64,000 nucleotides of DNA. Origin: Haemophilus seminalis (GTDB lineage Bacteria > Pseudomonadota > Gammaproteobacteria > Enterobacterales > Pasteurellaceae). The stretch's first letter is position 1, and every line of letters starts with the position of its first letter. This document shows, in pieces, positions 1-8,293 of this stretch. The notes beneath the pieces were generated by a model, which worked only from the letters and a program-made list of their open reading frames with translations, did no database searches and had not been told where the DNA came from. The stretch covers positions 1-64,000 of the forward strand of contig NZ_VCED01000007.1 in assembly GCF_006384255.1 (NCBI RefSeq). Reading direction: 5' to 3'. A program made the position numbers and the translations under genes.

Positions 1-2209
1 CTTCTTTGCCCCATGTGTTGTTATTCTTAACGAAGACGTCACCGGTTTCAGTATTGACGTATTTATCGCCGTCTTTACCTTCGGTTGTTGGATCTACTTT
101 GCCGTTTAAGACATCTTTACCGTCGCGGCCTGCAGGTCCTTGTGCTCCATCACGTCCTTGAGGACCTTGAGCACCCTTAGCACCATCTTTTACGATAAAT
201 TTGGATGTATTATTACCAGTAGTAATCGTGACGGTATGCGTACCATCGTTATTGTCTTGAGTTTTTACAGTAGGTGTTAGACCGTCTCTACCATTTTGAC
301 CCGTTGCACCAGGAGCCCCCTGTGCACCTTTATCCCCTTTAGGGCCTTTAAATTCAGGGTGTTTTTTAATGTAGTCTTTATCAAGGCTAAAGGTGAAAGT
401 TCCCTTATCTTGATCAACTTTAATACCATCGCCACCTTTAAATGTAACTAAATCTCCAGCGTGGATTGGTTGTTCTACGCGAGTTCCGCCACCAGCACCA
501 GCTGCCGTAGCTCTCCAGAACGCGCTATTAATTGCAGTGGCAACACTTGTTGCGTTAGCAAAATAATCACCAGCTTTATCGGCAGAAATAGTACCTGTAG
601 TGGTGTCTGCTTTGGATACTGTTAAATTTGATGTGTTAATATTAAATTTAATGGAATTCCCTTTATTTGATGGGGTTACTGATGCAGTAGTTCCCGTACC
701 ATTAACAAAATTAACCACATCACCAGCTTTAATTATCGTATTACCCACACCGTTAGCTTGTAATTTCCAGCCAGCTTTTTTTAGTGCCTCTAATAAAGCC
801 TTCGCGGTAACAACACCATCTCCTTAGGTTGCTGGTATTTCATCATATTTGCCGGAATCTTTATTCGCTGTTACATTTTTGGTTTTTAAACCAATGGTAT
901 AAGTATTGGTTTGGTTATTGTTTTTATCCGCCGTAGCTGTTTTATTTGCAGTAATTAAATTATTATTAGAAGTTACGTTTGTGCCAATCGCATTTACGGT
1001 GTAAGTTTTGCTTTTATCCGCATTAGTTGTAGTTGTTACGTTAGCAACATTTGTGCCTGCCGCAACATTGCTTTTAGCTGCATTTAATTGGGATACGTTC
1101 ACCGCATCATTATTATTGGTACCATTTGCTACATTGGTAATTTGTTTATTACCTGCATTGATCCCTGTTTGGGTCATACTTGGGCCACCATTTCCAATGG
1201 TTAAGCCATTCGTAGTAAATTCATTGCCACCAACAGTTACTTTATTGAAGGTAACGTCATCTGCGGTCGCATAGGTGAATTTTTTTCCAGCTTGCGTAAT
1301 TGTCATGTTTTTGCCAGCAGCAAAGCTAACAGTCTCGCCGTTGTTAACGGGTTGTTCACCTGAGCCTGTTCCACCTTCAGATGTTACTTTCCAACCATAG
1401 GCAGTATTTTTTGACGACAAGTCATTAACCGCTTGTACTACAGCGTAAAGTTGAGATCCGTTGATTCCATCGGTTGAGCTTGCTGTCACACGACCTGCCG
1501 CTACGTTTTGAATTTGGCGAACGTTGTAGCGATCAGTATTCCATCGCTCATAAGTATCTATCATATGGCCTGAACCATCGCTTCTGCGTCCGTTCCAATC
1601 TCTGACAGCTGTACCTGAACCAATAGAAAGAACAGATGTATTTGTAGTTGCGTTCCCTGCAAAGTTGTAATCTTTACCACCAATGTGGATTGATTGAGAA
1701 TCTGCTTGTGTATGTACACCACTAACTTGTGAATGGGCACCTAATGCTACGCTCCCTTTGCTACTGTTTGAGTTTACAGTAACTTTGGCATTATAACCAA
1801 TCGCTAGAGCATTTTGTTTAGTTACTGTTGCTTTACCACCAATAGCGATAGAGTGATGAACACCAGTTATTCTCCCATCGGTAGTTGAACCACCCGTGCG
1901 AGCTGATGCTCCACCATCAGGACCAGAGGCATCGTTTTGTTCACCAATTACAACCGTACTGGCGTCAGCTTCATCCCACCCATTTCGGTTCATTGTCTCA
2001 GCCATAGCCGACGTAGAGAATAAACTCGCAATAATGACCGCACTTAGTGTGGCTATTGTAAAGCTTTTTTTCAGTTGGCTGGTTGGTTGATCGGTAAGTT
2101 GATTTGTGAGTTGGCTGGTGGAAGATTTAACGTTTCCACGAGCCAATTCAGAGGTGACCACCCAATTTTGGGCAGCATGATTCCAAAGAACCTTATAGAT
2201 TTTGTTCAT
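1..2209 (-). pseudogene. Trimeric autotransporter adhesin (Hia/YadA type), 5' part, interrupted by an in-frame stop
   Basis: This is the N-terminal part of a trimeric autotransporter adhesin; its 3' end and membrane anchor lie beyond the left edge. Codon 1 is at 2209, with GGAAAG upstream. Residues 1-70 form an extended signal peptide: a long polar N-region starting MNKIYKVLWN, then a hydrophobic core ending STSAMA. YadA-head repeats follow (SIAIGG, ALAIGYNA, SVALGAHS), then neck-type motifs (NVAAGRV..DGINGSQLYAV, DAVNVSQL) and GWKV modules. Codon 462 is TAA (824-826). The same frame then stays open, without another stop, to base 1, encoding a further GWKL module and a collagen-like Gly-X-Y stretch rich in GPKGDKG/GRDG at about 115-350. 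The break is therefore one nonsense codon and not a frameshift. As written it would give a 461-residue secreted fragment without an anchor. The family call is firm. Whether the strain is truly defective or the stop is a sequence error cannot be told from here. Confidence 0.85.
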
Positions 2210-2408
2210 ATTATTCTTTCCGTAGATAATTTATTTATATGATGAGAAATGGATGTTACGGCTTACCATTTCGAGACGTTGTTTAAGATTTGATAGAATT
2301 ACGAATAATTCCTAAGCTATTATATGCCTGATTAATATTTATCTCCAACAAATATTTTTATTTTTTTGGGAATAAATCAAAAAGAATGTATTCAAAATAT
2401 TCTTACAT

Positions 2409-2422
2409 TTGATATAGATCAA
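2409..2422. promoter_or_regulatory. FNR-type box upstream of the adhesin gene
   Basis: TTGATATAGATCAA is a perfect match to the FNR consensus TTGAT-N4-ATCAA. It lies about 200 bp upstream of the minus-strand adhesin start and 60 bp beyond the yjjB stop, in the 272-bp gap 2210-2481. The rest of that gap is AT-rich and I see no gene in it. Activation of the adhesin under low oxygen is inference from position. Confidence 0.5.
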
Positions 2423-2481
2423 AAATGCTTATTTTTGATTATTAAATAAACATTTAATTGCGGGTGAAAATAACAATTTAT

Positions 2482-2961
2482 TTACACAACAGGTTTTTGT
2501 CGATAAAACAATAAGCCCGGTAAAGCTAATCCAAATACTATTGCACCTAGGATAAAACTAGTATTAATAAAGGAACTAATCATCTGTTCAAATAAAGCAT
2601 CGGAAAAGCCGAAATGATGAATTTGTACCATTGAAATCATTGCTTTATAAGCATGAACACCAGGGATCATGGGGATAATTGCGGCAACGGTGAATGCTTT
2701 GGGATGGGCTAAATAACGATGGGAAAGATGCACGCCTAAAAATCCAATTACGCAAGTGGCAAAGAAGGTGGCAAATACAATAGGCATATTAATATGCAGT
2801 AATAATGTGCGTGTCACATGCCCAAGTGCGGCTAAAATTGCGCAATATTTTAAGGCTTTTGGCGGTACATTAAATACTAAAGCAAAGCCCACTGCTGGAA
2901 TGGCGGCAAATAACATATCATCAAGTAATTTCAATATAAATATTGTGATATCTAATAACAT
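2482..2961 (-). CDS. yjjB: YjjB-type inner-membrane protein (ThrE_2 family)
   Basis: A 159-residue hydrophobic protein with about five membrane helices, including the family-typical run FFATCVIGFLGVHLSHRYLA and the motif MIPGVHAYKAM. It matches the small C-terminal half of ThrE-type exporters. In enterobacteria YjjB pairs with YjjP, and the pair has been linked to succinate export; that function is family knowledge and is not shown here. The start lies one base after the yjjP stop, so the two are translationally coupled in a two-gene operon. No transporter motif gives the substrate. Confidence 0.85.
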   Translation of the reverse strand: MLLDITIFILKLLDDMLFAAIPAVGFALVFNVPPKALKYCAILAALGHVTRTLLLHINMPIVFATFFATCVIGFLGVHLSHRYLAHPKAFTVAAIIPMIPGVHAYKAMISMVQIHHFGFSDALFEQMISSFINTSFILGAIVFGLALPGLLFYRQKPVV

Positions 2962-2962
2962 T

Positions 2963-3733
2963 TTAATGCCCCCAAGTTGTAATATGTAATACGCTTAAAG
3001 CGAATACAATGCCAAGACATGCGCCAAAAGTGAGAATAGTGGCAATCGTCCAACGGCCTAATCCCATATTGACATAACCTTTTAATATATCCGCCAAAGA
3101 ATTAATCAGCGGAAACCCCGGCACAAGTAATAACACACTAGACGCTAAAGCAATTTGAGGATCATTACCTAAGTTATATTTTAAGCTCACGCCAGAAATC
3201 AGCGAGGCGACAAAAGAGGTGATGGAAAAGACAATTAGAGGATTATAGTGCCGTTTAGAAAATTCTTGTCGCACAAACATGGCGATGGCTGCCGCCACAA
3301 AGGTGATGCCACAAATTATCCAATCGCCACCCGATAAATGGGCGAATGCCGCACAAGATAAGCCAATCATAAACACCACTAACCATCGGTTATATTTAAG
3401 CGGTTTTAATTGATCCAATTTTCTTTGTGCGATTTCTAAGTCATACAAATGATGCTCAACGGCAATTACAATGCGCTGAACATCTGTGACCATTTGCATA
3501 TTAATGCCTTTATCTGTATTTTTTCGTGCGGTGGTAATGCAATGATTATCTGATAAGGTCGTCAGCACCACCGCATTTGCCGTGAGCGCACATTCTACAC
3601 TTTCTACGCCAAGTGCGATGCCTAAACGCTGCGCCATTTGCACCACCACGGTACTTTCTGCCCCATGTTGTAACAAGAGTAGTGCCGTTTGTACGCACAC
3701 GCGAGTCACCTCACGTTGATATTCGTGTTCCAT
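2963..3733 (-). CDS. yjjP: YjjP-type inner-membrane protein (ThrE family)
   Basis: A 256-residue protein. Residues 1 to about 115 are soluble (the N-terminal ThrE domain, with HGAESTVVVQMAQRLG and the cysteine-containing VESVECALTANAVVL). After that come about five membrane helices, with the signature LVPGFPLINSLADILKGY near residue 200. It is the large partner of YjjB, which follows one base later. The proposed role is export of dicarboxylates such as succinate, by homology to E. coli. The gene is separated from the corC-like gene upstream by an inverted uptake-sequence pair. Confidence 0.87.
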   Translation of the reverse strand: MEHEYQREVTRVCVQTALLLLQHGAESTVVVQMAQRLGIALGVESVECALTANAVVLTTLSDNHCITTARKNTDKGINMQMVTDVQRIVIAVEHHLYDLEIAQRKLDQLKPLKYNRWLVVFMIGLSCAAFAHLSGGDWIICGITFVAAAIAMFVRQEFSKRHYNPLIVFSITSFVASLISGVSLKYNLGNDPQIALASSVLLLVPGFPLINSLADILKGYVNMGLGRWTIATILTFGACLGIVFALSVLHITTWGH

Positions 3734-3804
3734 ATCTTTCTTCTTTTATCAAAATGTACCTATAAATAATTATAAAAATGTTTTCTAAAAAATGCGCAAA
3801 AAAA

Positions 3805-3840
3805 GAACCGCACTTATGATCCAAGTCAAAAGTGCGGTTC
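3805..3840. terminator. Inverted uptake-sequence pair acting as terminator
   Basis: GAACCGCACTT and AAGTGCGGTTC form an 11-bp stem around a loop of about 13 bases. Both arms contain the Haemophilus uptake 9-mer. It sits between the corC-like gene and yjjP, both on the minus strand, where a terminator is expected, but no clear T-run follows on that strand. Confidence 0.65.
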
Positions 3841-3862
3841 AATTTGTTAGAGTTTTTTATGA

Positions 3863-5125
3863 TTAAAGTTTGACGACTTTCGCTTGTTTAATCATATTAT
3901 CACCCACTTCAAGAATGGTAATTTGCAAGCCATCAATTTCGCAAACCGTGCCTTCATCGGGAATTTCTTCTAAGTGTTCTAGGATTAAACCATTAAACGT
4001 ACGGGCATCTTCTGTATCCAATTCCCAGTTAAACATTTTGTTGAGATCGCGTAGGTTGGCAGAGCCATCGATAATCATGGAACCATCAGATTGTTGCGTT
4101 ACTTCCTCATCAATACTCGGGGCGGTGGAAGTGGTAAAATCGCCAACGATTTCTTCCAAAATATCTTCCAACGTCACAAGCCCTTTAATATCGCCGTATT
4201 CATCTACAACTAAGCCAATGCGTTCTTTATTTGCACGGAAATTCGCAAGTTGCGTTTTTAATGGCGTGCTTTCAGGAATGAAATACACTTCATCAGCGGC
4301 ACGAATTAAGGTTTCTTTGGTAAATTCATTTTTTTCAAGCAGTAAGCGGAATGCTTCACGCACGCGCAAAATGCCAAGCACTTGTTCATCAAGGCTGCCT
4401 TTGTAAAGCACCACGCGGTTGTGTGCTGCGTGATTGAGCTGGCGCATAATGGCTTTCCAGTCATCATCAATATCAATGCCGCCAATTTCGTTGCGTGGAA
4501 CCATAATGTCATCAACGGTGACGGTTTCCATATCTAAAATAGAAAGCAACATTTGTGGATGTTGTTCATCAGGTGTGGCTTCGCCCGCTTCTGATACGAT
4601 ACTGCGAAGTTCCTCACGGCTAATTACTTGTTTTTGCATATCGGGTTTTAATCCCACCAAATGCATTAATGATTTGGTAAAAATATTCATCAACCAAACT
4701 AGTGGATAGAAGATTTTAAGTAATACCGTCAAAATATGGCTGGAAACAAAACCGACTTTTTCCGCGTGCATTGCTGCCACCGTTTTAGGAAAAATTTCAG
4801 AAAAGACAAGCATCACGAAAGTGAGCAAACCCGTTGCAATCGCCACCCCTGCATCACCGTATAAACGCATACCAATCATGGTCGCAATTGCCGATGCGCT
4901 GATATTCACAAGGTTATTAAAAATAAGAATAAAGCTTAATAAGGTATCTGGCTTTTCGAGTAGTTTTTCTGCTTTTTGTGCGCCTTTATTGCCTTGTTCG
5001 GATAGAAAACGAAGACGATATTTATTGAGAGAGAGTAGTCCGGTTTCTGATCCGGAAAAATAGGCAGATAACACTAAACAGATAATGAGAATAATAAATA
5101 AAGTACTAAGGGGAATACTGTCCAA
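3863..5125 (-). CDS. CNNM/HlyC-CorC family transport-related membrane protein (YfjD/CorB-like)
   Basis: A 420-residue protein. Residues 1 to about 180 are a CNNM (DUF21) membrane domain containing the typical FSGSETGLLSLNKYRLRFL and FSEIFPKTVAA. A pair of CBS domains follows at about 195-330, with VDDIMVPRNEI opening the first and GLVVDEYGDIKGLVTLEDILEEIVGD closing the second. The C-terminus is a CorC_HlyC domain (about 345-420). The family is linked to magnesium and cobalt efflux or resistance; the old name 'hemolysin' is misleading. In E. coli the same trio (yfjD, ypjD, ffh) is clustered, as it is here. Length is normal for the family. Confidence 0.88.
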   Translation of the reverse strand: MDSIPLSTLFIILIICLVLSAYFSGSETGLLSLNKYRLRFLSEQGNKGAQKAEKLLEKPDTLLSFILIFNNLVNISASAIATMIGMRLYGDAGVAIATGLLTFVMLVFSEIFPKTVAAMHAEKVGFVSSHILTVLLKIFYPLVWLMNIFTKSLMHLVGLKPDMQKQVISREELRSIVSEAGEATPDEQHPQMLLSILDMETVTVDDIMVPRNEIGGIDIDDDWKAIMRQLNHAAHNRVVLYKGSLDEQVLGILRVREAFRLLLEKNEFTKETLIRAADEVYFIPESTPLKTQLANFRANKERIGLVVDEYGDIKGLVTLEDILEEIVGDFTTSTAPSIDEEVTQQSDGSMIIDGSANLRDLNKMFNWELDTEDARTFNGLILEHLEEIPDEGTVCEIDGLQITILEVGDNMIKQAKVVKL

Positions 5126-5260
5126 GGGAAAATCCTTTTATTCGTTAATCACATCATAGGGTGTAATTTATTAAAGCATAAATTAGTCGAGTTAATTAAG
5201 TTTATGTAATAAGTTATGCCCTATGGAATAATAAAGGCGAACTTGAATTCGCCCTTATTT

Positions 5261-6046
5261 TTAAATCAGCCGACTGCCAAAATAAGCAATCGTGAGTAAG
5301 ATAATACCTGAAATTGCATAAATTATCATCCTTTTTCCATGCCATCCTTTTTTCCAATGACCAAAAAGTGCGATGCCAAAGACAATCCAAGCAAAAAATG
5401 AAAATAGTGCTTTGTGAATATTTTCCGCAGTTAATGCATTGATAGAATGATAAATACCTGAAATTAATGTCAGTGTTAATAATAATTCACCAAAAGCAAA
5501 TACCCTTGCAAAATGACGTTCTACGGTCATTAAAGAAGGTATAATCGGAGAAAAGTTGGTTTTTTTGGCTTTTAATGAACGATCAATCCAGTTGAGTTGG
5601 ATTGCATAAAGCATGGCAATAAAGCATACGGCATAAGTAAATATTGATAAGCCTATATGAAATAACATCGCAGAATCTTGATTGAGTAATTGAATAAAAT
5701 GACTTGGTATAAATGTTGACAAAATTAAGTTAAAAATTGAAAAGGCAAAGACGATAGGTAAAACGAACCAGATAGAATTCACTGATAAAATAGCAAATAC
5801 TGCAAGGGCAGAGATGCTAACACTCATTAATGAACTAATTTGAATTAATGTGAATGTATGCTCTTCAGCTAATTCCTTCAAGGAAGGGCAAAGCGTAATA
5901 ACGTGTAGTGCTATCGCAAAAAGTGCGGTAAAAAACAACGGTGTTTTTTTCGGAGAATGTTGTGTGTTTTCTACGGACGTAAGTAAAGGAGCGATCATCA
6001 ACACACTAATTAGATAAAATAAAATCGAAAAAATAGCAAACCACAT
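5261..6046 (-). CDS. CcsA/YpjD-like membrane protein
   Basis: A 261-residue integral membrane protein with about eight helices and few charged segments, of the CcsA/CcmC-related cytochrome c assembly family (E. coli YpjD type). Family-like elements are MLFHIGLSIFTYAVCFIAML near residue 130 and HKALFSFFAWIVFGIALFGH near 215. A role in metal or haem-linked membrane function is suggested by the family only. It is divergent from ffh across 142 bp, which must hold both promoters. A perfect uptake 9-mer lies inside the gene near 5930. Confidence 0.75.
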   Translation of the reverse strand: MWFAIFSILFYLISVLMIAPLLTSVENTQHSPKKTPLFFTALFAIALHVITLCPSLKELAEEHTFTLIQISSLMSVSISALAVFAILSVNSIWFVLPIVFAFSIFNLILSTFIPSHFIQLLNQDSAMLFHIGLSIFTYAVCFIAMLYAIQLNWIDRSLKAKKTNFSPIIPSLMTVERHFARVFAFGELLLTLTLISGIYHSINALTAENIHKALFSFFAWIVFGIALFGHWKKGWHGKRMIIYAISGIILLTIAYFGSRLI

Positions 6047-6188
6047 AATTTTTTTCTCTGTTTGGGAATGGTTCGTATTTTATCGTTCTCATACACAATT
6101 CGCTATAAATTTATTTGAAATGATGAAAAACGCCTAAATTTCGGTATAATCAAGGCAATTTTTTTAGAAAAAAACAGGATTACGAGTC

Positions 6189-7577
6189 ATGTTTGATAAT
6201 TTATCGGATCGCCTTTCTAAAACTTTACGCAATATCACGGGAAAAGGCCGTTTAACGGAAGATAATATTAAAGACACCTTACGTGAAGTGCGTATGGCAT
6301 TACTTGAAGCAGATGTTGCATTGCCTGTGGTGCGTGAATTTATCGCAAAAGTAAAAGAAAGCGCGCTTGGGGAAGAAGTCAATAAAAGTTTAACGCCAGG
6401 GCAAGAGTTCTTAAAAATTGTTCAGCGTGAGCTTAAAAAAGCCATGGGCGAAGCGAATGAGAGTTTAAATCTTGCAACCCAACCACCAGCGGTTATCTTA
6501 ATGGCGGGTTTACAAGGTGCGGGTAAAACCACCAGCGTAGGTAAATTGGCAAAATTTTTGCGTGAACGCCATAAAAAGAAAGTGTTAGTTGTTTCTGCTG
6601 ACGTATATCGCCCTGCTGCGATTAAGCAACTTGAAACCTTGGCGCAATCTGTTGGCGTGGATTTTTTCCCATCGGATGTTAAACAAAATCCAGTTGATAT
6701 TGCTAAATCGGCACTTGCTGATGCAAAACTTAAATTCTACGATGTGTTGATTGTGGATACGGCAGGTCGCCTACATGTTGATACGGAAATGATGGATGAA
6801 ATCAAGCAAGTCCATGCAGCGTTAAATCCAATCGAAACCCTTTTCACCGTAGATGCGATGACTGGTCAAGATGCCGCCAATACGGCAAAAGCCTTTAATG
6901 AAGCATTGCCGCTTACCGGTGTTATTTTGACGAAAGTGGACGGTGATGCGCGCGGTGGTGCGGCGTTATCAATTCGTCAAATCACAGGTAAACCAATCAA
7001 ATTCTTGGGTGTGGGCGAGAAAACAGAAGCGCTTGAGCCGTTCCATCCAGACCGTGTCGCTTCCCGTATTTTGGGCATGGGCGATGTACTTTCCCTTATT
7101 GAAGATCTTGAACGTTCTGTTGACCGTGAAAAAGCAGAAAAAATGGCGCAGAAATTCAAGAAAGGCGATGATTTCACTTTAGATGATTTCCGCGAGCAGC
7201 TTATGGAGATGAAAAAAATGGGCGGCATGATGTCCATGCTTGAGAAATTACCAGGTGCAAAAAATTTGCCTGATCACGTTAAAAATCAAGTGGATGACAA
7301 AATGTTTGTCAAAATGGAAGCGATCATTAACTCCATGACCTTAAAAGAACGTGCCAACCCAGATATTATCAAAGGATCTCGCCGTCGTCGTATTGCATTA
7401 GGCTCTGGCACTCAAGTGCAAGATGTCAATAAATTACTTAAACAATTCGATGAAATGCAACGTATGATGAAGAAAATGCGTAAAGGCGGCATGGCTAAAA
7501 TGATGCGTGGAATGCAAGGCTTAATGGGCGGAGGCTTAGGCGGTCTTGGTGGTTTAGGCGGAATGTTTAAACGATAA
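6189..7577 (+). CDS. ffh: Signal recognition particle GTPase Ffh
   Basis: A 462-residue protein that binds 4.5S RNA (encoded in this window at about 44433) and signal sequences of nascent membrane proteins, targeting ribosomes to FtsY and SecYEG. The N domain (1-90) begins MFDNLSDRLSKTLRNITGKG. The G domain has the P-loop GLQGAGKTTS (about 107), DTAGR (about 190) and TKVDGDARGG (about 248). The methionine-rich M domain follows, with MKKMGGMMSMLEKLPG and the RNA-binding SRRRRIALGSG near residue 395. It ends in a Gly/Met tail. Length is as in E. coli. An inverted uptake-sequence terminator follows directly. Confidence 0.98.
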   Translation: MFDNLSDRLSKTLRNITGKGRLTEDNIKDTLREVRMALLEADVALPVVREFIAKVKESALGEEVNKSLTPGQEFLKIVQRELKKAMGEANESLNLATQPPAVILMAGLQGAGKTTSVGKLAKFLRERHKKKVLVVSADVYRPAAIKQLETLAQSVGVDFFPSDVKQNPVDIAKSALADAKLKFYDVLIVDTAGRLHVDTEMMDEIKQVHAALNPIETLFTVDAMTGQDAANTAKAFNEALPLTGVILTKVDGDARGGAALSIRQITGKPIKFLGVGEKTEALEPFHPDRVASRILGMGDVLSLIEDLERSVDREKAEKMAQKFKKGDDFTLDDFREQLMEMKKMGGMMSMLEKLPGAKNLPDHVKNQVDDKMFVKMEAIINSMTLKERANPDIIKGSRRRRIALGSGTQVQDVNKLLKQFDEMQRMMKKMRKGGMAKMMRGMQGLMGGGLGGLGGLGGMFKR

Positions 7578-7589
7578 TTTCAGAAGATA

Positions 7590-7629
7590 AAAGTGCGGTT
7601 AAAAAAGACATATTTTTAACCGCACTTTG
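7590..7629. terminator. Inverted uptake-sequence terminator after ffh
   Basis: AAGTGCGGTTAAAAA and TTTTTAACCGCACTT form a 15-bp stem with a short loop, starting about 13 bases after the ffh stop. Both arms carry the uptake 9-mer. Confidence 0.8.
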
Positions 7630-7767
7630 TTTTGGGCAAAAATATTAGCCTAAGTGTCATTTATAAGTGAATTTTAGTTGAAATAATACCCGGTACTTAG
7701 TATGGGAATTTTCTTTACTTCATTCTATACTCATTACACATTTCAACTTTTTTTATAAAAATTCAAC

Positions 7768-8106
7768 ATGAATAATAATCCATTCCAAGTTAACTGGTCA
7801 TCTAAGGGACATACATTATGTTTAGGACATTGGGAAATTAAATATCTTGGTTTACCTGTCGTGTTACCTCGAGAGCGCCAAGATAAAGATATGGGAACAG
7901 AAAATATTTATAATTTTATGGATCCTGAAGATGAGCTTTATCGTGAGGGATTGGGTGAAGATGATTGGATTGTTGAAAATATTGAATGGCTTTCTGATGT
8001 ATTTATTGAGCATAATATTCCTTTAGAGGAAAATATAATGAGAGCATTTTATCAAGCAGTAAATCAGGCCGATTGGCGCTGCGGGAGCTGTGGAGGATGT
8101 ATTTAA
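7768..8106 (+). CDS. Hypothetical acidic protein with C-terminal Cys cluster
   Basis: A 112-residue protein of no family I recognise. It is acidic, with no signal peptide or membrane segment. The middle is rich in Asp and Glu (FMDPEDELYREGLGEDDWIVENIEWL). The last residues are WRCGSCGGCI, a CxxCxxC cluster ending one residue before the C-terminus, which could bind metal or be modified. There is no clear Shine-Dalgarno before the ATG at 7768, though the frame is intact and the composition is protein-like. It stands alone between the ffh terminator and the cstA promoter, on the same strand as both. No function can be given. Confidence 0.65.
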   Translation: MNNNPFQVNWSSKGHTLCLGHWEIKYLGLPVVLPRERQDKDMGTENIYNFMDPEDELYREGLGEDDWIVENIEWLSDVFIEHNIPLEENIMRAFYQAVNQADWRCGSCGGCI

Positions 8107-8161
8107 CTTTGAGAGTATCAATCTGTTTTATTCTTTTAATGTAAATAGTGTTATTAATAAA

Positions 8162-8177
8162 TGTGATAAAAGTCACA
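8162..8177. promoter_or_regulatory. CRP site upstream of cstA
   Basis: TGTGATAAAAGTCACA is a perfect TGTGA-N6-TCACA CRP site, 117 bp upstream of the cstA ATG and about 45 bp upstream of a TTGACA hexamer at 8222-8227. Carbon-starvation genes are classic cAMP-CRP targets, so activation of cstA is likely. Confidence 0.8.
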
Positions 8178-8206
8178 AATTTAAAAAAAACTCTTAAATT
8201 CAATTT

Positions 8207-8220
8207 TTGATTTCTATCAA
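8207..8220. promoter_or_regulatory. FNR-type box upstream of cstA
   Basis: TTGATTTCTATCAA matches the FNR consensus exactly. It ends one base before the TTGACA hexamer (8222-8227) of the putative cstA promoter, so FNR bound here would abut or overlap the -35 region. The effect (activation or repression) cannot be decided from sequence. Confidence 0.55.
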
Positions 8221-8293
8221 TTTGACATAGAATACGGCCGCTAATTTAGAGTATATCTAAATATTATTACCCATCTTTTGAGGAGTATTTTCT

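Noticed and set aside
600-1274. Plus-strand open frames opposite the first adhesin (600-827, 1008-1274)
   Set aside because: They mirror the Thr/Asn-rich adhesin codons and have hydrophobic, Val-rich nonsense composition.
3870-4709. Plus-strand frames inside the corC-like gene
   Set aside because: Antisense shadows of a gene with a complete, motif-bearing minus-strand frame.
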